The notes beneath the pieces are model-generated. The model did not search any database. It saw nothing but the letters and a program-made list of their open reading frames with translations, and had not been told where the DNA came from. A stretch of DNA of 64,000 nt, taken from NCBI GenBank assembly GCA_016218705.1, contig JACRDC010000083.1, forward strand, positions 54,620-118,619, read 5' to 3'. The DNA is from Desulfarculus sp. (GTDB lineage: Bacteria; Desulfobacterota; Desulfarculia; Desulfarculales; Desulfarculaceae). Below are positions 1 through 6,882 of the stretch, piece after piece (positions within the stretch are counted from its first letter, which is position 1; each line of letters opens with the position of its first letter). Made by a program: the position numbers and the translations under genes.

Positions 1-94
1 AGCAGGCGTGGGTGCCCAGGTCCTTGAGCCCCAGCACCGTCTCGCCGCCCTCGCGGGGGGCGCGTCCGGCCAGGTCGTAGATGGTGGCGGGCAT
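1..94 (-). CDS. Partial gene at window edge, unidentified (start only)
   Basis: An ATG preceded by a good ribosome binding site (GGGAGGAG) opens a frame that stays open for 31 codons to the window edge, reading MPATIYDLAGRAPREGGETV and ending ...GLKDLGTHAC. It is too short for the ORF track. It lies about 50 bases after the radical SAM/SPASM gene on the same strand, so it is probably the last visible gene of that cluster. The fragment vaguely recalls the start of small cupin-type proteins, but this is a weak impression and no domain can be called. Confidence 0.55.
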   Translation of the reverse strand, partial: MPATIYDLAGRAPREGGETVLGLKDLGTHAC

Positions 95-146
95 GTCTCC
101 TCCCAGGTATTGTGACTGCCCGGCGGGCCTGCCGCCGAGGCTGGTT

Positions 147-1322
147 TTAATCCGCTGGCGCGGGCTGCTCCATGAGGGCGCAGAGCACCGGGTCGGGCCG
201 GTCCGGGGCCGGGGCGCGGAAGCGGCAGCCGCCGCCGCAGTCCAGGGCCACCTGGCAATCGCGGCAGCCTTGCACGCGGGCCAACTCCAGGGGCCGCCGG
301 CGCTGCCAACAGGTCCACAGCCCCTCCTCTGCCCGGCCCAGGGGGTCGTCCAGGTAGAAGCCGCATTGGGCTACCCGCCCATCGGCGGCCACGGTGGCCA
401 GGTGCAGGCCGCAGGCCAAGGCCTGGCCCTCAGGCCCGGTGCCGCTGCCGTGGTAGGAACCGCCAAAGGCATAAGCCATGGCCTGGGCGGCCTCCCGCGG
501 CGTAACCGCCAGCTCGGGGTGCTGGCTGAGCCTCCCAGCCAGGCAGGGCGCGTCTATGCCCCACTCGCGGGCGCCCAGGTCTTGCACCAGCTCGGCCAGG
601 CCCTCCATCTCGGCCAGATTGCCGGCGTGGGCCATGGTGGCGATGGACAGACCCAGCCCCGCCGCGCGCACCCGGCGGGCGGCCTCCAAGGCCGGCGCGA
701 AGCTGCCCGGCCCCCTGAGCATCTCGTGGCCGGGCGCCAGGCCGTCCAGGCTGATCTGCACCTCGTCGCAGTTTAGCCCGGCCAGGCGCTTCTCATCCAG
801 CAGCAGACCGTTACTTAAGAGCACCCGGCGCATGCCGGCGGCGCTCAAAAGGGCGTTGATCTCCGGCCAGGCAGGGTGCATCAAGGGCTCGCCGCCGCTG
901 ATGAGCACCCTGAGGCCGTTCATGGCCTCGAACTCCCTGAGCAGGGCCGCCACCCTCGCCACGGGCATATCCACCCCCCGGGCCGGCCCCAGGTAGCAGT
1001 GGCGGCAGGCCAGGTTGCAGCGCCAGGTGATTTGCAGCTCCAGGTAGCGCAGGGAGGGCAACGGGCCGGGTCCCAGGGCCAGGGGCCGGGGCCGGGGCTG
1101 GTCGTGTAGAACAAGAAGGCCCTCGGCCAGGCAAAATTGCTGGAACTCGGACTCCAGGCCCACCTGCTCCAGGGTCAGGTGCCCCCGGCAGAGCTTCAGG
1201 GCCGTTAGGCCTTCGTCGTTGAGTTCGTAGAGGTCGTCGTTATTGCGGTCGTAGAGGCAGGGGGTCTCCAGCAGGCGCAGGCAGACGTGCCCGGCCAGGC
1301 TGACGTACTGGGGGCCGGCCAC
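147..1322 (-). CDS. Radical SAM/SPASM peptide-maturase-like protein
   Basis: Radical SAM enzyme of 391 residues. The 4Fe-4S/SAM-binding motif CNLACRHC is at about residues 102-109, followed by the SAM-contact motif ISGGEP near 141. The C-terminal 90 residues form a SPASM domain (cysteines near 304, 320, 353, 356, 362, 366 and 381, including CRDCQVALDCGGGC) that would hold extra Fe-S clusters. Residues 1-70 are separate from the barrel and resemble the PqqD-like peptide-recognition segments fused to RiPP maturases; this is inferred from length and position only. It starts 3 bases after the stop of the Cys-rich 107-aa gene and follows a 20-codon Cys-rich peptide gene. In this family such context usually means modification of the neighbouring peptide. 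The substrate is inferred. Confidence 0.9.
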   Translation of the reverse strand: MAGPQYVSLAGHVCLRLLETPCLYDRNNDDLYELNDEGLTALKLCRGHLTLEQVGLESEFQQFCLAEGLLVLHDQPRPRPLALGPGPLPSLRYLELQITWRCNLACRHCYLGPARGVDMPVARVAALLREFEAMNGLRVLISGGEPLMHPAWPEINALLSAAGMRRVLLSNGLLLDEKRLAGLNCDEVQISLDGLAPGHEMLRGPGSFAPALEAARRVRAAGLGLSIATMAHAGNLAEMEGLAELVQDLGAREWGIDAPCLAGRLSQHPELAVTPREAAQAMAYAFGGSYHGSGTGPEGQALACGLHLATVAADGRVAQCGFYLDDPLGRAEEGLWTCWQRRRPLELARVQGCRDCQVALDCGGGCRFRAPAPDRPDPVLCALMEQPAPAD

Positions 1323-1325
1323 GGG

Positions 1326-1649
1326 CTACAGGCCCAGGTCGCGGCCCGCAGCCAGGAGCCCGGCCACGGCGCGCAGCCCGCCGCAGGGGGCGCAGTCGGC
1401 CGGGTCCACGGCCGGGTCGCGGAAGTCGCAGCCGTCGGCCTGGTACTCGCAGCCGGCGCAGACCTTGTGCAGGCGGGGGTCGTCGGGTTTCAGCCCGAAG
1501 AGGGGGTTTGACCCCTGGGGGGCCAGGCGGTGTATCTCGCCGGCCAGGTGGGGCCGCTTTTCCAGCCACGCCAGCCCGCCGCAGCCGGGTTCCTCCCGGC
1601 GGCCGGGCTTGTGGTAGCGGCACAAAGGCTGGCAGACGGCCTGGCGCAT
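1326..1649 (-). CDS. Cys-rich protein of unknown function (107 aa)
   Basis: Small protein with eight cysteines arranged as CxxxC near the N terminus (6 and 10), C23, then CxxC-x6-C-x11-CxxC between about residues 64 and 89, ending with CAPCGGL. The spacing suggests bound Fe-S or zinc. I cannot name the family; it may be a stand-alone relative of SPASM or YkgJ-type metal-binding domains. The ATG follows a clear ribosome binding site (TTGGAGGACC), directly after the terminator of the peptide gene. It sits between the peptide and the radical SAM/SPASM gene on the same strand, so a role as carrier, electron donor or partner maturase is plausible but not shown. Confidence 0.75.
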   Translation of the reverse strand: MRQAVCQPLCRYHKPGRREEPGCGGLAWLEKRPHLAGEIHRLAPQGSNPLFGLKPDDPRLHKVCAGCEYQADGCDFRDPAVDPADCAPCGGLRAVAGLLAAGRDLGL

Positions 1650-1667
1650 GGTCCTCCAAGCGAAAAG

Positions 1668-1693
1668 GGGGGAGGCCGTTAACGCCTCCCCCC
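1668..1693 (-). terminator. Intrinsic terminator/attenuator after the peptide gene
   Basis: On the minus strand GGGGGGAGGC, a short GTTAACG loop and GCCTCCCCCC form a strong GC hairpin followed by TTTT. It lies between the precursor-like peptide and the Cys-rich protein gene, so it would make the peptide message abundant and allow limited read-through into the maturation genes. A smaller perfect hairpin, GCTAGCC-TCG-GGCTAGC (1698-1714), overlaps the peptide stop codon. Confidence 0.75.
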
Positions 1694-1709
1694 TCGTGCT
1701 AGCCTCGGG

Positions 1710-1772
1710 CTAGCAGGAGCTCTTGCATTTGCAAAGCCCGCGCTGGCTGCGCACGATTTTCTGGATCTTCAT
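1710..1772 (-). CDS. 20-aa Cys-rich precursor-like peptide (candidate RiPP)
   Basis: The open frame reads MKIQKIVRSQRGLCKCKSSC and stops. It is too short for the ORF track. Support comes from an excellent ribosome binding site (GGGAGGAAGATC then ATG), a sigma70-like promoter ending about 38 bases upstream, an intrinsic terminator just after the stop, and downstream genes for a Cys-rich protein and a radical SAM/SPASM enzyme. The layout, with a basic leader-like first half and a three-cysteine C-terminal core, fits a ribosomally made peptide whose cysteines are crosslinked or otherwise modified. I do not recognise it as SCIFF, mycofactocin, PQQ or a selenobiotic peptide. The alternative is that the transcript is a small RNA with a chance ORF, which the ribosome binding site makes less likely. 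Confidence 0.72.
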   Translation of the reverse strand: MKIQKIVRSQRGLCKCKSSC

Positions 1773-1816
1773 GATCTTCCTCCCGGCCCCTTCTTGGGGC
1801 GTTTGTGTTACCTCAA

Positions 1817-1845
1817 ATTGTTGCAACGGCCAGGGCCGTTGTCAA
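1817..1845 (-). promoter_or_regulatory. Sigma70-like promoter with an operator-like inverted repeat
   Basis: On the minus strand TTGACA (1840-1845), a 17-bp spacer and AACAAT (1817-1822) precede the peptide gene. The spacer holds a perfect inverted repeat, CAACGGCC-CT-GGCCGTTG (1824-1841), which overlaps the -35 element. This is a typical position for a repressor site. The -35 match is perfect and the -10 matches four of six positions. Confidence 0.6.
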
Positions 1846-1859
1846 GGGCCGGGTGGGGA

Positions 1860-3131
1860 TTAATCCAGGCGCGGATTGAAGTAGCCATGCCTTAGCCTGG
1901 GGAAGCGGGCGCGCATCATTTTTATGAGCTGCTCCATGCCCAGGCGCTTGTCCGGCTGGCCCAGGCCCAGCTCCTTGAGGTACACCTCGGTGTCTATGTT
2001 CAGGTTGCGCCACTGGATCATGTCCAGGCCGGTGTCCTCCACCAACTGGCACAGGGCCTCCACCTCCTCGGGCCGGTCGGTGAGCCCGGGCAGGCACAGG
2101 AGGTTGATGGAGCAGAAGCGGCCCACCCGCTTGACCTCCTTGATGGTGGCGATGGCGTCTGTGAGCGACCAGCCGTTGGGCTGGTAGTAGGCCTGGTGGC
2201 GCTCCGGGATGAGGCTGTTGAGCGACACGCGCATGGAACTCAGGCCCTCGCGCAAGAGCCGCGCCGCCACCTGGGGCAGGCTGCCGTTGCTGTTGAGATT
2301 GATGGTGCCCTTGGGCCTCAACTGGCGTATCTGGCTGATGGCCTCGGCCAAAAGTTCACCCATGAGCAGGGGCTCGCCCTCGCAGCCCTGGCCGAAGCTC
2401 ACCAGGGGGTCGCGGCCCTTGTTGAAGTGGTGCAGGGCCACCTCGGCCACCTCGTCGGCGCTGGGGGTGAACTTGATGCGCTCCTGGGTGGCCGGGAAGC
2501 GCCCCGTGGGCTGGCTGGAGAGGCAGCCCAGGCAGGAGGCGTTGCAGGCCGGGCTGGTGGGCAGTGGCCCCTCCCAGCGCCCCAGCATCAGATTGCGCGC
2601 CGCCGGGCAGCAGTTGGTGAGCGCGCAGGTGCCCAGGTGCTGCCATAGGCGGTTCTTGGGGTAGGAGCGCAGGAGCTTCTTGGCCGCCAGGGCCAGACGC
2701 TCCGGGGCGGGGAAGCGGGCGGCGTCCTGGCGGGGCGAGGAATCCACGCGCAGGCCGGCGGCCACGAAGCCCCCCCGCGAGAAGCCCACGGCCGTGTAGG
2801 CGAACAAGGGCAGGGTGGGCGCGCCGGCCTGGGTCTGGTAAGCGGCGCTCAAGGTGCTGGTATGGGCCGGCGCCAGGAAGGCAGCCACCGCCGTGGGCTT
2901 GTGGTAGGGGTCGTTGGGGTCGGACTCCAGCACCTCCAGGCGCCCGCCCGGCCCCACCCCCACCGGTAGGCGGCCAGGCAGCAGGAACAGCTCGCTGCCC
3001 TCGGGCAGGGGGATGCACTGGGTCTCGTCCACCGGCTCCCAAGCGCCGGCCGCCGCGCCGGCCATGGCCAGGCCGGGATGATCGTAGATATTGCCTTCAT
3101 GGTCGGCGTAGACCAGGCGGGGGGCGCTCAT
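1860..3131 (-). CDS. Radical SAM protein, function unknown (423 aa)
   Basis: The radical SAM motif CNASCLGC lies unusually late, at about residues 196-203. About 190 residues precede it and include a second cysteine group, CALTNCC, near 169-175. The barrel follows, with sites resembling FGQGCEGEP and NLNSNGSLP. There is no C-terminal SPASM domain. The protein ends with FNPRLD. It lies 87 bases upstream of the peptide gene on the same strand, but the peptide has its own promoter, so membership of the same pathway is uncertain. It may be an independent, uncharacterised enzyme of anaerobes. Confidence 0.8.
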   Translation of the reverse strand: MSAPRLVYADHEGNIYDHPGLAMAGAAAGAWEPVDETQCIPLPEGSELFLLPGRLPVGVGPGGRLEVLESDPNDPYHKPTAVAAFLAPAHTSTLSAAYQTQAGAPTLPLFAYTAVGFSRGGFVAAGLRVDSSPRQDAARFPAPERLALAAKKLLRSYPKNRLWQHLGTCALTNCCPAARNLMLGRWEGPLPTSPACNASCLGCLSSQPTGRFPATQERIKFTPSADEVAEVALHHFNKGRDPLVSFGQGCEGEPLLMGELLAEAISQIRQLRPKGTINLNSNGSLPQVAARLLREGLSSMRVSLNSLIPERHQAYYQPNGWSLTDAIATIKEVKRVGRFCSINLLCLPGLTDRPEEVEALCQLVEDTGLDMIQWRNLNIDTEVYLKELGLGQPDKRLGMEQLIKMMRARFPRLRHGYFNPRLD

Positions 3132-3142
3132 GCATGCCTCGC

Positions 3143-3171
3143 GGGAGGGTGACTGGGATAAAAAGGTTATG
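3143..3171 (-). promoter_or_regulatory. Weak candidate promoter for the 423-aa radical SAM gene
   Basis: On the minus strand a TTGATG hexamer sits about 17 bases before TATCCC, inside a locally AT-rich patch (CATAACCTTTTTATC) upstream of the radical SAM start. Both elements are imperfect, and a TATCAT nearby could serve instead. The boundaries are approximate. Confidence 0.3.
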
Positions 3172-3197
3172 ATACCCCATCAAGGCGGGGCTGGCTT

Positions 3198-3228
3198 GCC
3201 CCGGGGACCGGGATGACCGGTCCGGGGC
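3198..3228 (-). terminator. GC-rich hairpin after the methyltransferase
   Basis: The arms GCCCCGGGGACCGG and CCGGTCCGGGGC form a long hairpin starting at the methyltransferase stop codon. No T-run follows on the minus strand, so it may work as a Rho-assisted terminator or mRNA 3'-end stabiliser. Confidence 0.5.
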
Positions 3229-3755
3229 TACTTTATGGCCTTAAGCCAGACCTCCACCTCCAGGGCGGGCCATAGCCAGGCCAGGTGCTGCTCGTAGAAG
3301 CGGCCATGGCGGTTGGCCCAGGCCGCGATGCCCAGGCCGCCCCCGCGCCCGAAGATCAGCCGCCGGCTCTGCATCCGGTAGCGAAAGGCCAGGGGCTTGA
3401 AGTCGTCCACGGCCAAGCCGCAGAAGTAGTCGAAGCTGTACAGCCCCAGGTGCAGGCGGTGGCTGGGGTCGGTGAAAGAGGCGGCGGACGAGAAATGGGG
3501 CGTAAGGACATGGACCAGGCCGCCGGGCATAAGCACCCGGTGCACCTCGCCTAAAAGGGCCGCCAGGTCGGCGGCGTGCTCGGCCACGTGGCCAAGCCGC
3601 GCCCGCTGGAAGCTATTGTCCTGGAAGGGCAGGACCTTGCTGAAGTCGGCCACCAGGTCCACCCCGGGGTGGGGGGCCAGGTCCAGGCCCACGGCCCCGG
3701 GAAGCTTGCCCCGGCCGCAGCCGATGTCTAGCACCAAGTTACGCACCGGTGACAC
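3228..3755 (-). CDS. Class I SAM-dependent methyltransferase
   Basis: Protein of about 175 residues with a Rossmann-type methyltransferase fold. The SAM-binding glycine loop is LVLDIGCGRGKLPG near the N terminus, followed by an acidic VGLDL. The post-II region contains HVAEHAADL and a helix leading to the typical LMPGG turn. The track ORF (to 3845) begins inside an intergenic palindromic repeat, so its first 30 codons are probably not coding. I prefer the GTG at 3755, which starts VSPVRNLVLDIG directly before the SAM motif, with a weak AGGA upstream. The substrate is unknown. It is close to the UbiE/Methyltransf_11 type. Confidence 0.8.
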   Translation of the reverse strand: MSPVRNLVLDIGCGRGKLPGAVGLDLAPHPGVDLVADFSKVLPFQDNSFQRARLGHVAEHAADLAALLGEVHRVLMPGGLVHVLTPHFSSAASFTDPSHRLHLGLYSFDYFCGLAVDDFKPLAFRYRMQSRRLIFGRGGGLGIAAWANRHGRFYEQHLAWLWPALEVEVWLKAIK

Positions 3756-3774
3756 GATATTGACCGTATCCTGG

Positions 3775-3945
3775 ATTGCGGGCCATGGATGGCCCGCCGG
3801 GCGCGCCAGCGCCCGGGAGGCCTGGCAAAACCACGGGGTCCCCACAAAACGAAGTTTTGTGGGGTGTAACCACGCTTTTACCAGGCCGATAGGCCATCAA
3901 AGCCATGGATGGCTTTGATGGCCTCCTGGTATAGAATACGCGCTG
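3775..3945. repeat. Composite palindromic intergenic repeat, copy A
   Basis: Successive palindromes fill this stretch: GGCCATGGATGGCC; CGGGCGCG-CCAG-CGCCCGG; GGGGTCCCCACAAAACG with its return arm TTTTGTGGGG; and GGCCATCAAAGCC-ATGGAT-GGCTTTGATGGCC. Between them lies the phrase GGCAAAACCACG. The same modules recur near 11.0 kb and 63.9 kb in different order. It lies between divergent genes, so it is not only a terminator. Confidence 0.75.
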
Positions 3946-4012
3946 ACATGGCAGCTTATTAGCACGGCGGGCGGTGGCCAGGCAACCGCCCGCGCCCAGG
4001 GAAGGACAGGGC

Positions 4013-5164
4013 ATGCGGGGCCGCTACGACGTCATCATCGTGGGGCTGGGGCCAGCCGGGGCCGCGGCTGCCGTGACCCTGGCCCGGGCCGGGGCCAAGG
4101 TCCTGGCCCTGGACGCCCGCCCTGGCCATGCCAAGCCCTGCGGCGGCTGCCTGTCGGCCCGCGCCATGGCCTCCCTGGCCTTTCTGGACCCCCCGGCCTG
4201 GCTGACCACCCGGCCCGTGGCCACCATGTATCTGGAGGCCGGCGGGCGCCCCTCGCGGCGCTTCACCACCCAGACCGCCGGGGCCTACTTCGTGGAGCGG
4301 GCGCGCCTGGATGCCTGGCTGGCCCAGCGCGCCGGGGAATCCGGGGCCGAGGTGGTCCATGAGCGCGCCCGGGGCCTGGAGCCCCAGGCTGGTGGCTGGG
4401 CAGTGCGCACCAGCCAGGGCGCCTGGCAGGGCGGCTGGCTCTTGGGGGCCGACGGCGCCACCAGCCTGGTGGGGCGCGCCTTGGACCTGGGGCGCACCAC
4501 CTTTGCCTACAAGGCCATCGTGGAGGAGCGCCCCCTGCCCCCCGGCCTGGCCGAGCGGCTGGAGGGCGCCGCCCTGTTGGACCTGGGCGGGGCGCCCGGG
4601 GGCTATGCCTGGGCCTTTGGCCGCCAGGGCGTATTGAACCTGGGGCTGGCTGGCCGGGGGTCCCGGACCGGCTCCACCACCAATCTGGTTGGCCGCTACG
4701 GGGCCTTCTTGGCCCGCCTGGGCCTGGGCCGGCCCGGGGCCTGGCGGGGGGCCTTGATCCCCTGCCCCGACGGCCGGCCCGCCCGCCTGGCCAGGGGCCG
4801 GGCGGCGGTGATCGGCGACGCCGCCGCCGCCGCCGACCCCTTTCTGGGCGAGGGCATCGGACAGGCGGTGCACAGCGGCCTCTTGGCCGGCCGGGCCATC
4901 CTGGAGGGCGGCCTGGACCTCTACCAGGCCCGCATGCGCGCCGGGCTTCTGCGCGAACACCGGCACGCCCGCCTGCTGGCCCGGCTCATCTACCGCGCCC
5001 CGGCCCTGTTTCAGTCCCTGGCCCAGCGCCACCCCGGGGCCACCGAGCTGGCCTGGCAGGTGCTCAGGGGTCAGCGCGCCTACGCCGGCATCTGGGCAGG
5101 CGTGACCCGCCTGCTGCTGGGGCTCTCCGCCGGACCGCCGCCCCAGGCAAGCCTTGACCGGTAG
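4013..5164 (+). CDS. FAD-dependent oxidoreductase, geranylgeranyl reductase family
   Basis: Flavoprotein of about 383 residues. It starts MRGRYDVIIVGLGPAG, where GLGPAG is the dinucleotide-binding loop of an FAD Rossmann fold. CGGCLSARA follows near residue 45, and the second FAD motif GDAAAAADPFLGEG lies near 280; both are typical of geranylgeranyl reductase and related digeranylgeranyl-lipid or isoprenoid-quinone reductases. I chose ATG 4013 because it follows GGAAGGACAGGGC and removes 13 unconserved residues of the track ORF. It probably saturates isoprenoid chains, but no pathway neighbours are present to define the substrate. Confidence 0.82.
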   Translation: MRGRYDVIIVGLGPAGAAAAVTLARAGAKVLALDARPGHAKPCGGCLSARAMASLAFLDPPAWLTTRPVATMYLEAGGRPSRRFTTQTAGAYFVERARLDAWLAQRAGESGAEVVHERARGLEPQAGGWAVRTSQGAWQGGWLLGADGATSLVGRALDLGRTTFAYKAIVEERPLPPGLAERLEGAALLDLGGAPGGYAWAFGRQGVLNLGLAGRGSRTGSTTNLVGRYGAFLARLGLGRPGAWRGALIPCPDGRPARLARGRAAVIGDAAAAADPFLGEGIGQAVHSGLLAGRAILEGGLDLYQARMRAGLLREHRHARLLARLIYRAPALFQSLAQRHPGATELAWQVLRGQRAYAGIWAGVTRLLLGLSAGPPPQASLDR

Positions 5165-5209
5165 CCGGCGGGCCATTATAGTAGCCCTAGTTATTACTAG
5201 GCCCAGGGG

Positions 5210-5530
5210 GTGGATTTGGCTTTGCATTTCGGCGGCAGGCTGGCGTGGCCCCTCTTGGTGGCCGGGGTGCTGGCCTTGTGCGTCCTGGGCCTGACCCGGG
5301 GCCTAGGCAACCTGAGCCAGGTGCGCGAGGAACTGCAACAGGTGCGGGCCACCAACCAGCGCCTGGACAAGGAAAACCGCGCCATGTACCGTCAGGTGGA
5401 GCGCCTGCGCTCCGACCCCCAGGCCCTGGAGCGGGCCGTGCGCCGCGACATGGGCGTGCTGCGCCCCGACGAGGTGGTCTACCAGCAGGAACAACCCCTG
5501 CCCAAGCCGGCGGCCAAGGAGCAGCCGTGA
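5210..5530 (+). CDS. ftsB: FtsB/DivIC-type septum formation initiator
   Basis: Bitopic membrane protein of 106 residues with one N-terminal membrane segment (about 10-30, WPLLVAGVLALCVLGL). A coiled coil (about 35-75, NLSQVREELQQVRATNQRLD...) and an LxxxVRRDMGVLRPDEVVY segment follow, typical of FtsB. FtsB joins FtsQ and FtsL in the periplasm to activate septal peptidoglycan synthesis. Translation probably starts at GTG 5210 after CCCAGGGG. Its TGA overlaps the ATG of the TPR gene (TGATG), so the two are co-translated. Confidence 0.85.
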   Translation: MDLALHFGGRLAWPLLVAGVLALCVLGLTRGLGNLSQVREELQQVRATNQRLDKENRAMYRQVERLRSDPQALERAVRRDMGVLRPDEVVYQQEQPLPKPAAKEQP

Positions 5531-6261
5531 TGAGCCAGCCGCCCGCGCCAGCCGAACTGGCCCTCTTGGAGAGCGCCGTGGCCGAGAACCCCGGCTCGCG
5601 GCTGTTCTTGCGTCTGGCCCGCGCCTACCTGCAGGCCGGCCGCCTGGGCCAGGCTGGCCAGACCCTGGCCAGGGGCCTGGAGCTGCAACCCTGGGAGGTG
5701 GAGGCCCACCAGCTCCTGGCCGAGGTGCTGCAAAAGCAGGGCGACCAAGAGGGGGCCTTGGCCCAGCTCTGCCAGGCCGCGGCGCTTTTGAGCCGCCACG
5801 CCGGCCTCTATCAGGGTTTGGCCGGCCTGTTGATGGCCCAGGGCCGCGGCCAGGAGGCCATGGTGGCCCAGCGCCTGGCCCGCGACCTGCAAGCCGGCTT
5901 TACCGGCCCGCCCGCCCCGGCGGGCCAGGCCGCCCCGCCGGAGGCCGCCGGCCAGGACACACCCACCCTGGCCGAGATCTACGCCACCCAGGGCCTGACC
6001 GCCAAGGCCGTGGAGATATACCGCCGCCTGCTGGCCTTGGAGCCGGACAACCGGCGCCTGGCCCAGCGCCTGGCCCAACTGGAGGGCGCCAGCCTGGAGA
6101 TAGCTCCCGCTGGCCCGGGGCCGGAGGTCATGGCCCGCCTGGAGGCCCTGCAAGGGGCCGCCCTGGCCCGCCTGGGCGGGGCCGGGGGGGGCGGCCAGGC
6201 CCTCTTGGGGCGCCTGGAGGCGCTTAGACGCTCGGCCCTGGCACGCGCCGGCCAGGCCTGA
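5530..6261 (+). CDS. Tetratricopeptide-repeat protein
   Basis: Protein of 243 residues starting MSQPPAPAELALLE. Four or five TPR units can be read, for example ENPGSRLFLRLARAYLQAGR, LELQPWEVEAHQLLAEVLQK and TLAEIYATQGLTAKAVEIYR. An Ala/Pro linker near residues 130-150 divides two TPR blocks. There is no signal peptide or membrane segment, so it is probably cytoplasmic. I chose ATG 5530, inside the longer track ORF, because it overlaps the ftsB stop and the upstream frame is an ftsB shadow. It is likely a scaffold; partner unknown. Confidence 0.8.
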   Translation: MSQPPAPAELALLESAVAENPGSRLFLRLARAYLQAGRLGQAGQTLARGLELQPWEVEAHQLLAEVLQKQGDQEGALAQLCQAAALLSRHAGLYQGLAGLLMAQGRGQEAMVAQRLARDLQAGFTGPPAPAGQAAPPEAAGQDTPTLAEIYATQGLTAKAVEIYRRLLALEPDNRRLAQRLAQLEGASLEIAPAGPGPEVMARLEALQGAALARLGGAGGGGQALLGRLEALRRSALARAGQA

Positions 6262-6324
6262 CACCTTAACCGCGCGTTACAATCGCACAATCAGCAAACC
6301 CCATAATCAGCCGAGGCTTTTGTC

Positions 6325-6882
6325 ATGTACAGCACCGCAGATTTCCGCAGGGGGCTCAAGGTCGAGATAGACGGCAAGCCCTTCATTATCGTTGACTTCC
6401 AGCACGTGAAGCCCGGCAAGGGCGGCGCCTTCGTGCGCACCAAGCTCAAGAACCTGGAGACCGGCCAAGTCCTGGAGCAGACCTTCCGCTCCGGCGCCAA
6501 GGTGGGGCGCCCCGACATGGAGCAGAAGTTCATGCAGTACCTCTATCAGGAGGGCGAGCAGTACGTCTTCATGGACACCCAGACTTATGACCAAGTCTTC
6601 ATCCAGGGCGAGTACCTGGCCGACGCCATCCCCTTCCTGATGCCCAACATCGAGTTGCAGGTGCTCTACTTCAAGGGGCGGCCCATCGGCGTGGAACTAC
6701 CGGTCTTCGTCATCCTCACCGTGACCCAGTGCGAGCCCGGGGTCAAGGGCGACACGGCCACCGGCGCCACCAAGGCCGCCACCCTGGAGACCGGCCACGT
6801 GGTGCAGGTGCCCCTGTTCATCGAGGAAGGCCAGAAGCTCAAGATTGACACCCGCACCGGGGAGTACATGGAGCGTGCCTAG
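6325..6882 (+). CDS. efp: Translation elongation factor P
   Basis: Complete 185-residue EF-P with the three-barrel layout. It begins MYSTADFRRGLKVEIDGKPF. The loop FQHVKPGKGGAFVRTK carries the lysine (about Lys32) that is post-translationally modified in many bacteria. Domain III ends KIDTRTGEYMERA. EF-P relieves ribosome stalling at polyproline stretches. No epmA/epmB-type modification gene is visible in the window. The stop overlaps the start of the next gene. Confidence 0.97.
   Translation: MYSTADFRRGLKVEIDGKPFIIVDFQHVKPGKGGAFVRTKLKNLETGQVLEQTFRSGAKVGRPDMEQKFMQYLYQEGEQYVFMDTQTYDQVFIQGEYLADAIPFLMPNIELQVLYFKGRPIGVELPVFVILTVTQCEPGVKGDTATGATKAATLETGHVVQVPLFIEEGQKLKIDTRTGEYMERA

Noticed and set aside
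81-776. Plus-strand ORFs opposite the first radical SAM gene
   Set aside because: They are GC-rich shadow frames with Ala/Gly/Arg-rich low-complexity products; the minus-strand frame has clear domain motifs.
3756-3845. N-terminal extension of the methyltransferase ORF
   Set aside because: The codons run through an intergenic palindromic repeat and the GTG at 3755 directly precedes the SAM motif.
3959-5227. Long minus-strand ORF (422 aa) opposite the flavoprotein
   Set aside because: Low-complexity Gly/Pro/Gln-rich shadow; the plus strand has intact FAD motifs.
6240-6300. Sigma70 promoter upstream of efp
   Set aside because: CTGACA and TACAAT are present but only about 14 bases apart, too close to call.
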